Made by a program: the position numbers and the translations under genes
NCBI GenBank assembly: GCA_019090615.1
Contig: JAHRVQ010000004.1
Location: 1 to 50,010, forward strand
DNA length: 50,010 bases
Direction of reading: 5' to 3'
Source: Pseudomonadales bacterium
GTDB lineage: Bacteria > Pseudomonadota > Gammaproteobacteria > Pseudomonadales > Azotimanducaceae
The notes under the pieces: model-generated
Told to the model about the DNA's origin: nothing
The model's database searches: none
What the model saw: the letters and a program-made list of their open reading frames with translations, nothing else
Part shown: positions 1-10,539 of the stretch, piece after piece
Position numbering within the stretch: position 1 is the stretch's first letter
Layout of the letters: each line of letters begins with the position of its first letter

Positions 1-43
1 ACTTCTAGCTTCGTCGGCAGCGTCAGATGTGTATAAGAGACAG
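1..43 (+). other. Illumina Nextera i5 adapter and index (contamination)
   Basis: Bases 11-24 are the Nextera read-1 primer part TCGTCGGCAGCGTC, and 25-43 are the transposon mosaic end AGATGTGTATAAGAGACAG. Bases 3-10 read TTCTAGCT, which I recall as Nextera XT index S515, and bases 1-2 (AC) match the end of the P5 arm. Genomic sequence therefore begins at base 44. A translation started at base 29 would give the spurious N-terminus MYKRQ, a known artefact of this adapter. Confidence 0.98.
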
Positions 44-274
44 ATTTTCATCGCCGCGACAGCCGATAGCTATTTTCGAGCATTTGATATTGATACGGGT
101 GAAATACTGTGGGCGGCGGAATTGCCGACAACGGGCAATGCGGTACCCATGACGTATGTTTATCGTGGTCAGCAATATGTGGTAATTGCTGCGGGGGGGC
201 ATTTTACTTCACCCGCTGAATCAGGGGATCATGTGATTGCCTATCGTTTGCCGGCACAGACGGGCAGCAGATAA
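44..274 (+). CDS. PQQ-dependent membrane dehydrogenase, C-terminal fragment
   Basis: This is the last 76 residues of a quinoprotein, cut at its 5' end by the contig edge and fused to adapter sequence. The segment TADSYFRAFDIDTGEILW, followed by AVPMTYVYRGQQYVVIAAGG and a terminal GDHVIAYRLP, matches the last blades of the PQQ beta-propeller in membrane glucose/quinate-type dehydrogenases, which oxidise sugars or alcohols in the periplasm and pass electrons to ubiquinone. The substrate cannot be told from this piece. It ends at TAA 34 bp before the convergent rdgC stop. Family confidence is high; exact enzyme is unknown. Confidence 0.8.
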   Translation: MFIAATADSYFRAFDIDTGEILWAAELPTTGNAVPMTYVYRGQQYVVIAAGGHFTSPAESGDHVIAYRLPAQTGSR

Positions 275-307
275 GCTTGCTAAGAAGACCTGTTTTGAAT
301 TTGAGAT

Positions 308-1210
308 CTATAGTCCTGGTTTGATCTCACCCCCCAGGGCGCTAAATAATTCGGGTAAAAATCGGCTGAATTCCAGGGTCATATTGACAAATGCGGCATC
401 TAATTTGGCAATTGGGTCTTCATCATGAATATCGTCATCATTAAGGTTCTCCAGTTTGATCTGGCGTAAAACTATTTCCTTGTCCACTGATAATTTTAAG
501 TCGTGCCAGCGGATACCCAATCGAGTACATACTTTACCGGCTTCGAGATGGGTACGAATTTCATGGGTCGCTAGATCCTGGCGTCGACAGGAGATGGTTG
601 AAGTTTCTTCCAGGTCAAGCAGGTCGCATTGATCTCCTAACGCAAAATTTTCCGGTAGTTCACGCTTGAGTAACCAGTGGGTGAAAATATCCTGGGGTTT
701 TTGTTGTACCTGTGGTGGCACCACGGAAAACGTACCGATGGAATCGCGAATACAGTTAATAAATAACTCAGCTTCGGAGGCAGTTGAAGTACCAACCACC
801 AGTAGTTGATCCTTGCGAGAAATATAACCTAATACCTGTTTCGATTTTGCCAATGCCTGCGGGAGTAATTCTGCCAGCGTATTGTCTTTGATATCCTTCT
901 TTTCGTTGGCTCGGATCGAACGATCCTCCGCAGCTTCTAATTTGCGAATTTTAGCTGCAACCGCGTCGTTTAAGGCGCTGGTTGGTACGACCTTTTCTTC
1001 TCGGCGGGCGCAAAGTAACAGGCAACCTGCTACTTCATGCATTAATGGGGCGTCTTCAGCATCTCCAATGGGAGACACCCAGCCAAAGCTTGTTGGTTTA
1101 AACCCGCTGCAGGGGATAAAACACCTGGATTGCATAAGATCCTGGAATTCATCGCTGGGGATTTCAAAAGGTTTCGTGAGGCGGTAGACAATAGCGTTCT
1201 TAAATAACAT
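308..1210 (-). CDS. rdgC: Recombination-associated protein RdgC
   Basis: The 300-residue product has the usual RdgC length and recognisable blocks: the N-terminal MLFKNAIVYRLTKPFEI, the segment SFGWVSPIG, the central ALAKSKQVLGYISRKDQLLVVG, and the C-terminal LEFSRFLPELFSALGGE. RdgC is a nucleoid-associated protein that forms a ring around double-stranded DNA and restrains RecA loading; it is found in beta- and gammaproteobacteria. The gene is convergent with the dehydrogenase fragment and divergent from the serine hydrolase at 1438. The 200 bp upstream shows no clear operator. The reading frame is intact and unremarkable. Confidence 0.95.
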   Translation of the reverse strand: MLFKNAIVYRLTKPFEIPSDEFQDLMQSRCFIPCSGFKPTSFGWVSPIGDAEDAPLMHEVAGCLLLCARREEKVVPTSALNDAVAAKIRKLEAAEDRSIRANEKKDIKDNTLAELLPQALAKSKQVLGYISRKDQLLVVGTSTASEAELFINCIRDSIGTFSVVPPQVQQKPQDIFTHWLLKRELPENFALGDQCDLLDLEETSTISCRRQDLATHEIRTHLEAGKVCTRLGIRWHDLKLSVDKEIVLRQIKLENLNDDDIHDEDPIAKLDAAFVNMTLEFSRFLPELFSALGGEIKPGL

Positions 1211-1437
1211 TTACGGCTGGCAGTTGATCAGGAGCGACTAGTATATCTCATATTGGGCAGGGGAATTATAAAACTCTGTTTTGGTTAGAAATATTTTATA
1301 GTCTGGCCTTGAATTATCAAATTTATGCGCCAAAGTGATGTCGTTGGATTTGTCTTTAGATTTGTTGCAGGTAGTTGGTGACGATCTAGTTTTTATATAA
1401 TGCCTTTAGCTTGCTAAGCTTGAGCAATCAACCTTTG

Positions 1438-2826
1438 ATGTGTAACCTTGCACTAATGCAGTTTTCCTTCTTATTTCTCCCGTCGGTTTCGCCGTTAATC
1501 CATCAGTTGATTCCATCGTTGATCAATCTTGGGGTTAGGTTATGCCAAAAATTAGGCAATAGTCTTTGTCACGACAGCGGATTTTCTGTAGTCCAAACAA
1601 GACCTGTCACCGCAGTGGTGTTGGCTTTGTTGTTTGGCTGTTTACCGCAGACTTTACTGGCTGAGTCTGCGGTTACGCCAGGTGCACAATTCGCGCAGCA
1701 GGTGGAGCAGAAATTGTTGGCTTCTATCATTAAACAGGCACCGGGTGCAGCGGTGGTTATCGTTGTTGATGGCAAGGTTATACTTGAGAAAACCTGGGGT
1801 GTGCGGCGAGCGGGTGAACCAGATCCGGTGACACCCTATACGTTATTCAGAATCGCATCTCTGTCGAAAACCTTTGCTTCAGCGGCGGCCTCGATACTGG
1901 TAGAAGAAACGCCAGTTTCGTGGCAAACCCCAGTTATTGATAGTATCGAATCGCTTACTTTTAAGCGTATGGATTATGGCAATAAGATTAATCTGTCTCA
2001 TCTTATGTCTCAGACCAGTGGTTTGATGCCCCATGCTTATACCAATCTGGTTGAAGACAATATGTCATATAAGCGTATTCTTGGGCGTCTTCATAAAGTG
2101 GACTTTGTTTGTGAGCCAGGTAAATGTTATGGCTATCAAAATGTTGTTTTTAGCCTGGTGGGGGATGTGGTTGCGGCTAACACCGGTATGGATTATACGG
2201 CTTTTGTTGAAAACAAAATATTTACCCCGTTGAAGATGATTCGGGCTTCATTTGGGCGTGATTCTTTTATCAATGATAGTGATCATGCAGAACCGCATAT
2301 ATGGACCGGCAGTCATTGGCGCCCGACTCGCACCACAGATCATTATTACCGGATTCCTCCGGCTGCTGGCGTTAATGCCAGCATTGATGATATGCGCGCC
2401 TGGTTGCTCGCTCAACTTGGTCATGAACCCGCCGTTTTATCAGAATCAATGCTGGATAAGATGCAGACTGGGGTTATTCGAACTACTCGGCATCAGGCAC
2501 ATTATCGATGGCGGCGGGGAATTTCCAATGTCCGCTATGGTCTTGGTTGGCGCTTGTTTGATTATGCGGGTGATACAGGTTTTGTGCAGCATGGTGGTTA
2601 TGTGCGTGGTATGCGCAGTGAAATGGTTTTTAACCGCAAACTACAAACGGGGATGGTCTTTCTTACTAATTCTGAACCGGGCCGATTAGGCGATCTGGTG
2701 TTCGATTTTCTTGATCTTTATCAGTCGGAGTTGGTGGCTGAGGGTTCTTTATTAAGTGCCGCTGAGGGCTCTTATTGCGAGGCGCTGAGGGCTCTTTATT
2801 GCGAGCCGCTGAGGGCTCTGTTCTAG
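1438..2826 (+). CDS. Serine hydrolase of the class C beta-lactamase family
   Basis: A beta-lactamase-fold serine hydrolase (Pfam PF00144 type). From ATG 1438 the three active-site motifs are S141-L-S-K144 (SxxK), Y233-Q-N235 (YxN) and H385-G-G387 in place of the usual KTG. HGG is common in esterase and DD-peptidase members of the family, so true beta-lactam hydrolysis is not implied. A hydrophobic stretch AVVLALLFGCLPQTLLA lies unusually far in, near residues 59-75, so the real start may be later (a GTG or TTG around 1580-1620), giving a normal secretion signal. TTG 1411 is also in frame. The last 28 or so residues are encoded by tandem repeats (see 2737-2826) and are probably not part of the fold. 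Confidence 0.8.
   Translation: MCNLALMQFSFLFLPSVSPLIHQLIPSLINLGVRLCQKLGNSLCHDSGFSVVQTRPVTAVVLALLFGCLPQTLLAESAVTPGAQFAQQVEQKLLASIIKQAPGAAVVIVVDGKVILEKTWGVRRAGEPDPVTPYTLFRIASLSKTFASAAASILVEETPVSWQTPVIDSIESLTFKRMDYGNKINLSHLMSQTSGLMPHAYTNLVEDNMSYKRILGRLHKVDFVCEPGKCYGYQNVVFSLVGDVVAANTGMDYTAFVENKIFTPLKMIRASFGRDSFINDSDHAEPHIWTGSHWRPTRTTDHYYRIPPAAGVNASIDDMRAWLLAQLGHEPAVLSESMLDKMQTGVIRTTRHQAHYRWRRGISNVRYGLGWRLFDYAGDTGFVQHGGYVRGMRSEMVFNRKLQTGMVFLTNSEPGRLGDLVFDFLDLYQSELVAEGSLLSAAEGSYCEALRALYCEPLRALF
2737..2826 (+). repeat. 24-bp tandem repeat forming the 3' end of the serine hydrolase
   Basis: Units begin GCTGAGGG at 2737 (24 bp), 2761 (23 bp), 2784 (24 bp) and 2808 (partial, running into the TAG stop). 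The second unit has lost one T, so the reading frame shifts: units 1-2 are read as AEGS..., the later ones as LRAL(YCEP). The array encodes the C-terminal tail and the stop codon. Confidence 0.9.
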
Positions 2827-3011
2827 CTGATTGATGTCGCTGGTTCGAGGGTTTTGGGTGCTGGAGATGTTCGGTGTGTGAGAATTTCGATTATTGGTAT
2901 TTTTTGATAGGCCACACCAGGGAATTTAGCATAGAATGTTCGGCTGCTATGGCAAATTAAAACTGGTCTGATTTGTTGCGCAAAAAGTGTCGTCCGGAGT
3001 AAATTACAAGT

Positions 3012-6000
3012 ATGCGTTTGCAAGCAATAAAGCTCGCTGGTTTTAAATCTTTCGTTGATCCTACTACTGTTCCATTTCCTTCCAACCTGTGTGCGGTTGT
3101 GGGGCCAAATGGTTGTGGTAAATCGAATGTAATTGATGCCGTGCGCTGGGTGATGGGCGAATCATCTGCAAAAAATCTGCGTGGAGAATCCATGACAGAC
3201 GTGATATTTAATGGCTCTACCGGTCGTAAACCGGTGGGGCAATCTACTGTTGAATTGATTTTTGATAATACCGAAGGCCACTTGTCGGGAGAATATGCAG
3301 CCTATAGCGAAATTTCCATTAAACGTAAGGTCACTCGGGATAGCCAGTCAACCTATTATCTAAATAGTCAGAAATGCCGCCGCAAAGATATCACCGATGT
3401 TTTTTTGGGTACTGGCCTTGGGCCGCGTAGCTACGCAATTATCGAACAGGGCATGATCAGCAACCTTATCGAGGCTAAACCGGATGAATTGCGGGTATAT
3501 ATCGAAGAAGCGGCGGGTATTTCGAAATATAAAGAGCGACGTAAAGAGACCGAACGCAGAATAGGCCATACACGGGATAATCTGAGTCGCTTGAATGATT
3601 TGCGTGAAGAGCTTGAACGGCAAATTCACCATCTGGAACGGCAGGCAAAATCGGCTGAACGATATAAAGAATTGAAAGCCGAAGAACGTGACGTGCAGTC
3701 ACAATTGCAGGGCTTGAAGTATCAGGCTATTAGTCTTGCTGCAAAAGCTAAAGAAGATAATATCAATCGCCTGCAAGTCGAGCAGGAAGCCCGTATCGCT
3801 GATCAACGTCGGGTGGATGCTGAGGTTGAAGAAAAACGGCAAATCCTTGTCGATCTCACTAGCCAGACGAATGATGTACAAAAACGTTACTACGACTACG
3901 GTACAGAAATAGCCCGTATTGAAGATAGTATCCAGTTTCAGAATGAACGCAGTCAGCAATTAAACCTTGATCTTGAAGAAGCGTCCAATAGTGCCTTTAA
4001 AATCCGCGCTGATCTTGATTCTGATCAATCAAAACTGGCCGAACTCAAATTGGAACTGGAACAGAGTGAGCCGCAACTGGACCAGATTGAAGAAATTAAG
4101 GTTGCCTCGCTGCTGCATCTGGAAGAAACCGAACAGGCGATGGCCGAATGGCAGCAAACCTGGGAGACTTTTAATGAATCCGCAGCACAAGCGCAAAACC
4201 TGGGTCATGTTCAGCAGTCTCGAATTGAATCATTAGAGCAATCTATAGAACGTTTAAACAGTCGTCTGACAGGTCTTAAAGATGATACCCAGAGATTGCG
4301 AGAAGTTAACATTGAACAGGAAATTGAGCCACTTGAGGCAATGCTTGCGACCCAGGAAGAACAGATCGCCAGGATAGAAGATGAAGTGGGTGAATTTATA
4401 GACCGGATTGAAACTCAAAGGCAGGAAAACCAGGCATTTAGTCAGGCACTTGATGATAAGCGCAGTCAGTTGCAAAGCTTGAGAGGGCGGTTTGCCTCCC
4501 TTGAAGCGCTCCAGCAGGCTGCCCTTGGGCAGCAGGCAGATGTGGAGCTGAGTTGGCTTGAGCGGCATAATATGGAGGGCAATACCCGGCTTGGAGAGCA
4601 GATAAAAGTTGATGAAAAATGGGCGATGGCGGTTGAAACAGTGCTCGGTGATTATTTACAGGCAGTTTGTGTTGATGACCTGAATGGTGTTGCTGAGTTA
4701 CTTGAGGATTTTGAGAAAGGCGCTTTGAGTTTTTATACCGCAGCAAATACCAGTGATGGGATAGCGGGTATCGAGACATTGCTCAGTAAGACCAGTGGCG
4801 CTCTGGATTTACAGCATTTATTGAATGGCGTATTTGTCGCTGAAGATTTATTAGCGGCCTGTGCAATGCGCGCGCAGCTTAAGCCCGGAGAGTCAGTGAT
4901 CACGGCTGAAGGTATATGGCTCGGTTATTCCTGGTTGCGATTGAGCAAAGACCAGGATGCAACCGCTGGGGTACTGAGCCGTCAGACAGAACTGGAATCG
5001 TTAGTGGTGACCATCGAAGACCTCGAAGCTGAAGTTGCTGAGTTAAATGATGCCCTGGATGACGGCGTTAGCAACTTACAAATGGCTGAGAGCGAAAGAG
5101 AGCAACAGGCCGTTCGGCTGGCCGAATATCAGCAATCTCATAGTGAAACTCGGGCTCAGCTGGGGGCAAAACGTATCCAGGCTGATCAGGTCAGGACAGA
5201 TTTACAACGAACCAATGATGAAATTCAGCAAAGTGAAGATCATTTGCTACAGGATCAGGGACAGCTAAAACAACATAGAAATGAGTTGCAGGGTGCGATG
5301 GATCAAATGGAGCAAGATACGTTGCAACGAGAGCAATTACAGGCTGCTCGACATGATATGCAACAATCCCTTGAGGATGCGCGGGCAAGTGCTAATCGAG
5401 GTCGGGATGCGTCACATCAACTGGCGCTAAAAATTCAGACGCTCTCCTCCCAGGTGTCTGCCACGGAGCAGGCAATGGCACGACTGCAGGATCAGCAGCA
5501 GATATTGGCAGAACGCAAACTTACTCTGGAGAGCAGTATCAGCGACAGTGAAGCGCCCCAGGGTCAGCTACGAGAAGATCTGGAGATACAGCTTGAACAA
5601 CGGTTGATAGTAGAAACTCAATTGACCGAGGCGCGTCAGCGCTCTGATGCAATCGAACATGATATTCGAGGTTTTGAGCAACAAAGAGTCAAGCATGAGC
5701 GCGAGGTAGAGGACTTGCGAACTAGTTTGAATCAAGTGAGAATGGATTGGCAGGCTTTAGAGGTCCGACGTATTACCATTAAAGAACAATTTGAAGCGGA
5801 CGAACTTGAGCTTGAGCAGGTGTTGAACAATTTACCGGCTGCAGCCAATGAACAGGAATGGGAAGAGAACCTTAAGGGCCTTGGTCAGCGTATTCAACGA
5901 CTGGGTGCTATTAATCTTGCGGCCATTGATGAATATAAAGTGCAATCTGAGCGTAAGCAATATCTGGATGCCCAGAATGATGATCTTGAGAAGGCGCTGA

Positions 6001-6515
6001 ATACGCTTGAAAATGCCATTCGAAAAATTGATATTGAAACACGAACCAAATTTAAGGAAACTTTTGATATCGTCAACAGCAAATTACAACAGCTGTTTCC
6101 CAAAGTTTTTGGTGGTGGACACGCCTATCTTGAAATGACCGGCGAAGATTTACTCGATACAGGTGTTGGGCTTATGGCAAGACCGCCGGGTAAGAAAAAT
6201 TCCAGTATCCATCTTTTGTCGGGTGGTGAAAAAGCCTTAACGGCTATTGCGCTGGTATTTTCTATTTTCAGTTTGAATCCAGCACCGTTTTGTATGCTTG
6301 ATGAGGTTGATGCACCTTTGGATGATGCAAATGTCGCGCGTTATTCTGAGTTGGTGAAGGAGATGTCTCGGACTGTTCAATTTATATACATAACACATAA
6401 TAAAGTGGCCATGGAAATGGCAGAGCAGCTAATGGGTGTGACTATGCATGAGCCCGGCGTATCGCGACTAGTTGCGGTTGATGTAGCCGAAGCTGTAGCG
6501 ATGGCAGCTGTGTAA
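3012..6515 (+). CDS. smc: Chromosome segregation ATPase SMC
   Basis: A 1167-residue SMC protein, full length for the family. It acts with ScpA/ScpB (not in this window) to compact and segregate the chromosome. Seen in order: Walker A GPNGCGKS at residues 31-38; a long coiled coil; a hinge domain around 520-640; a second coiled coil; ABC signature LSGGE at 1069-1073; Walker B ending in the catalytic D1097-E1098; and a D-loop (APLDDANV). The start at 3012 gives the canonical MRLQAIKLAGFKSF. It is followed 29 bp later by zipA and then ligA, the order known from Pseudomonas. Having SMC rather than MukB argues against an enterobacterium or Vibrio. Confidence 0.98.
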   Translation: MRLQAIKLAGFKSFVDPTTVPFPSNLCAVVGPNGCGKSNVIDAVRWVMGESSAKNLRGESMTDVIFNGSTGRKPVGQSTVELIFDNTEGHLSGEYAAYSEISIKRKVTRDSQSTYYLNSQKCRRKDITDVFLGTGLGPRSYAIIEQGMISNLIEAKPDELRVYIEEAAGISKYKERRKETERRIGHTRDNLSRLNDLREELERQIHHLERQAKSAERYKELKAEERDVQSQLQGLKYQAISLAAKAKEDNINRLQVEQEARIADQRRVDAEVEEKRQILVDLTSQTNDVQKRYYDYGTEIARIEDSIQFQNERSQQLNLDLEEASNSAFKIRADLDSDQSKLAELKLELEQSEPQLDQIEEIKVASLLHLEETEQAMAEWQQTWETFNESAAQAQNLGHVQQSRIESLEQSIERLNSRLTGLKDDTQRLREVNIEQEIEPLEAMLATQEEQIARIEDEVGEFIDRIETQRQENQAFSQALDDKRSQLQSLRGRFASLEALQQAALGQQADVELSWLERHNMEGNTRLGEQIKVDEKWAMAVETVLGDYLQAVCVDDLNGVAELLEDFEKGALSFYTAANTSDGIAGIETLLSKTSGALDLQHLLNGVFVAEDLLAACAMRAQLKPGESVITAEGIWLGYSWLRLSKDQDATAGVLSRQTELESLVVTIEDLEAEVAELNDALDDGVSNLQMAESEREQQAVRLAEYQQSHSETRAQLGAKRIQADQVRTDLQRTNDEIQQSEDHLLQDQGQLKQHRNELQGAMDQMEQDTLQREQLQAARHDMQQSLEDARASANRGRDASHQLALKIQTLSSQVSATEQAMARLQDQQQILAERKLTLESSISDSEAPQGQLREDLEIQLEQRLIVETQLTEARQRSDAIEHDIRGFEQQRVKHEREVEDLRTSLNQVRMDWQALEVRRITIKEQFEADELELEQVLNNLPAAANEQEWEENLKGLGQRIQRLGAINLAAIDEYKVQSERKQYLDAQNDDLEKALNTLENAIRKIDIETRTKFKETFDIVNSKLQQLFPKVFGGGHAYLEMTGEDLLDTGVGLMARPPGKKNSSIHLLSGGEKALTAIALVFSIFSLNPAPFCMLDEVDAPLDDANVARYSELVKEMSRTVQFIYITHNKVAMEMAEQLMGVTMHEPGVSRLVAVDVAEAVAMAAV

Positions 6516-6544
6516 ATTCGAGATATTCTATAGTGGGGTTTCTG

Positions 6545-7450
6545 ATGGATTTTGATTTAAGGGACTGGTTGCTGGTATTAGGGCCAATATTAATAATAGG
6601 CGTGTTGATTCACGGCTTCTGGCGTATGCAGCGTAATCGCAGCACGCTTAAGATGGCGCTGGATGAATCTTTTGTCAGTCAGGCTGAAGAACGTCAGCAT
6701 CCCAAGGCTGAGGCGGGTGCGTTTAACTCCGAGCTGCCTAATGGCGGGGCAAGGGTGCGGCAGATTCCGCAGCAGACGTCACTTAATTTAGAAGAAGGTG
6801 TGCCGGTGTTGATGGACCCGGTGGCACGTGAAGAAACTGCTGTGCATGTAGCGGAGAATTCATCCGTTGGTGCTGTTGTTGAAGCCGATCCAGAAGCAGT
6901 GATCGAGAACACCGCTGAAGCAGTCATTGAACAAGCTATTGAAGAACCCATTTATGCAGAAGTGTCTTCATCTGTCGAGCAAGATGGCGGCGATCAGGCT
7001 GTTGTTGCAACCAGGACAGAAACAGTGCAACAGGTAGTGCCTGAAAAGATAATCGTGATCTACGTCATCGCACAGCATGATCCCTTTAATGGTGAACAGT
7101 TGCGTTTGCTCCTCGAAGCACAGAATATGAGCTTTGGTGAGATGAATATATTCCACCGTTATGGTGATGCGTCAGGAGAGTCTTCGTTTAGTCTGGTTAA
7201 TGCGGTAGAACCCGGTTTCTTTGATCCTGAGACGATGGCGGAGCTTGAGACCCCAGGTATTAGTTTGTTCATGCGAGTGCATGAATTGCATGATCCTGAA
7301 CTTGCCTATGAAGATATGGTGACAGTTGCTCAAACCCTGGCGGAGGCATTGGCTGGTGAAGTTAAAGATCATTCGCAATCTATGATGAGTCTTCAGACTA
7401 TCGAGCAGGCTCGGCTAGAGATTCGTCAATTTAAGCATAAATACCTTTAA
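6545..7450 (+). CDS. zipA: Cell division protein ZipA
   Basis: ZipA anchors FtsZ protofilaments to the inner membrane in gammaproteobacteria. The ATG at 6545 is preferred over the in-frame GTG at 6533 because a GGGG Shine-Dalgarno-like run lies 7 bp upstream of it. The 301-residue product has a very short periplasmic N-terminus, one membrane helix at about residues 8-25, a basic stop-transfer patch (RMQRNR), an acidic low-complexity linker rich in E, A and V, and the C-terminal FtsZ-binding domain from about residue 167 (IVIYVIAQHDPFNGEQL to the end). It lies between smc and ligA, probably co-transcribed. Confidence 0.95.
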   Translation: MDFDLRDWLLVLGPILIIGVLIHGFWRMQRNRSTLKMALDESFVSQAEERQHPKAEAGAFNSELPNGGARVRQIPQQTSLNLEEGVPVLMDPVAREETAVHVAENSSVGAVVEADPEAVIENTAEAVIEQAIEEPIYAEVSSSVEQDGGDQAVVATRTETVQQVVPEKIIVIYVIAQHDPFNGEQLRLLLEAQNMSFGEMNIFHRYGDASGESSFSLVNAVEPGFFDPETMAELETPGISLFMRVHELHDPELAYEDMVTVAQTLAEALAGEVKDHSQSMMSLQTIEQARLEIRQFKHKYL

Positions 7451-7464
7451 TTAGATCGGCTACC

Positions 7465-9653
<2,189 letters not shown>

Positions 9654-9657
9654 TGGT

Positions 9658-9688
9658 GAAACAGCTATGATTGCGAAACAGCTATGAT
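9658..9688 (+). repeat. 17-bp-period direct repeat spanning a start codon
   Basis: GAAACAGCTATGAT occurs at 9658-9671 and 9675-9688, so each copy carries an ATG. The ATG of the second copy (9684) opens the lipoprotein gene. The ATG of the first copy (9667) runs only into TGA after six codons. Confidence 0.85.
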
Positions 9689-10382
9689 AAGGCTCAATGG
9701 GCAGGCACTGAAAAGGCTCCTGGTGAACAGATCTTTATTGTATAGGTCGTTGTGTGGATCATTGTGTAGGTCTCGACGAGTCGCACTTTTTTTATCCGCA
9801 TTGGCGATATTCGGTTTAGTGGGTTGTACTTCCAGTACACCCAGACAAACAGATGATTTATGTGAAATATTTGCCGAAAAAAAATCCTGGTATAAACAGG
9901 CAAGGGCCTCACAACGAAAATGGGGATCTAGTATACCGGTAATGATGGCGATTATTCATCAGGAATCCCGGTTTCAGGCGCGGGCTAAACCGCCGCGTAA
10001 AAAAATTCTCTGGGTGATACCAGGCCGTCGTCCGGCAAGTGCCTATGGTTACTCCCAGGCCACTAATGAAACCTGGGATGGTTATAAAAAGTCCACGGGT
10101 AGTTGGGGGGCAGACAGAAATAAATTTGATGACGCGATTGATTTTGTTGGCTGGTATAACAATCAGAGTTATCGGAAAAATAATGTCCAGAAGACCGATG
10201 CCTATAATCTTTATCTTGCATATCATGAGGGCCAGGGTGGTTTTTCAAAACAAAGTTATGCTAAAAAAGTATGGCTTAAAACGGTTGCAAAAAAAGTTTC
10301 TGTAAAGTCTGGGCAGTATGCGACGCAATTGAAAACTTGCGAGAAAAAGTTGCGCCGAGGTTGGTTGAGCTGGTTATTTTGA
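9684..10382 (+). CDS. Lysozyme-fold (SLT-type) lipoprotein
   Basis: A 232-residue predicted lipoprotein. A hydrophobic stretch ends in the lipobox LVGC with lipidated C48. The mature part has a lytic-transglycosylase-like core: AIIHQESRFQARA, with candidate catalytic E94, then ASAYGYSQATNETW and YLAYHEGQGGF. This family follows ligA in Pseudomonas, as here. It probably cleaves or binds peptidoglycan at the outer membrane, but activity is inferred. The N-terminus before the signal is unusually long and built on a 12-bp repeat; TTG 9762 would give a more normal signal peptide (LCRSRRVALFLSAL). Start uncertain. Confidence 0.8.
   Translation: MIRLNGQALKRLLVNRSLLYRSLCGSLCRSRRVALFLSALAIFGLVGCTSSTPRQTDDLCEIFAEKKSWYKQARASQRKWGSSIPVMMAIIHQESRFQARAKPPRKKILWVIPGRRPASAYGYSQATNETWDGYKKSTGSWGADRNKFDDAIDFVGWYNNQSYRKNNVQKTDAYNLYLAYHEGQGGFSKQSYAKKVWLKTVAKKVSVKSGQYATQLKTCEKKLRRGWLSWLF
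9737..9772 (+). repeat. 12-bp tandem repeat in the lipoprotein N-terminus
   Basis: Three degenerate 12-bp units (ATTGTATAGGTC, GTTGTGTGGATC, ATTGTGTAGGTC) lie at 9737-9748, 9749-9760 and 9761-9772. They keep frame and encode a repeated Ser-Leu-Tyr/Cys-Arg/Gly motif. Confidence 0.8.
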
Positions 10383-10431
10383 CCCAGGCGTATTGTTATA
10401 TTGGGTAATGGGTCAGATAACTGCTTAAGTA

Positions 10432-10467
10432 ATTGACCGAATACTTGACCGAATAATTGATTGAATA
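10432..10467 (+). repeat. 12-bp tandem repeat before dinG
   Basis: Three units, ATTGACCGAATA, CTTGACCGAATA and ATTGATTGAATA, sit at 10432-10443, 10444-10455 and 10456-10467 in the 157-bp gap between the lipoprotein gene and dinG. Confidence 0.85.
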
Positions 10468-10539
10468 ATAAAGAGTGTCTGAAAATATCGCGCTGATAAA
10501 AAGCTCAATTTTCAGGCCCCGGCAGATATTGGCAGCCTA

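Noticed and set aside
29-43. ATG at 29 as start of the dehydrogenase fragment
   Set aside because: These bases are sequencing adapter; the peptide MYKRQ is artificial.
1411-1437. TTG 1411 as start of the serine hydrolase
   Set aside because: It only lengthens an already too long N-terminus before the signal-like helix; no ribosome-binding site supports it.
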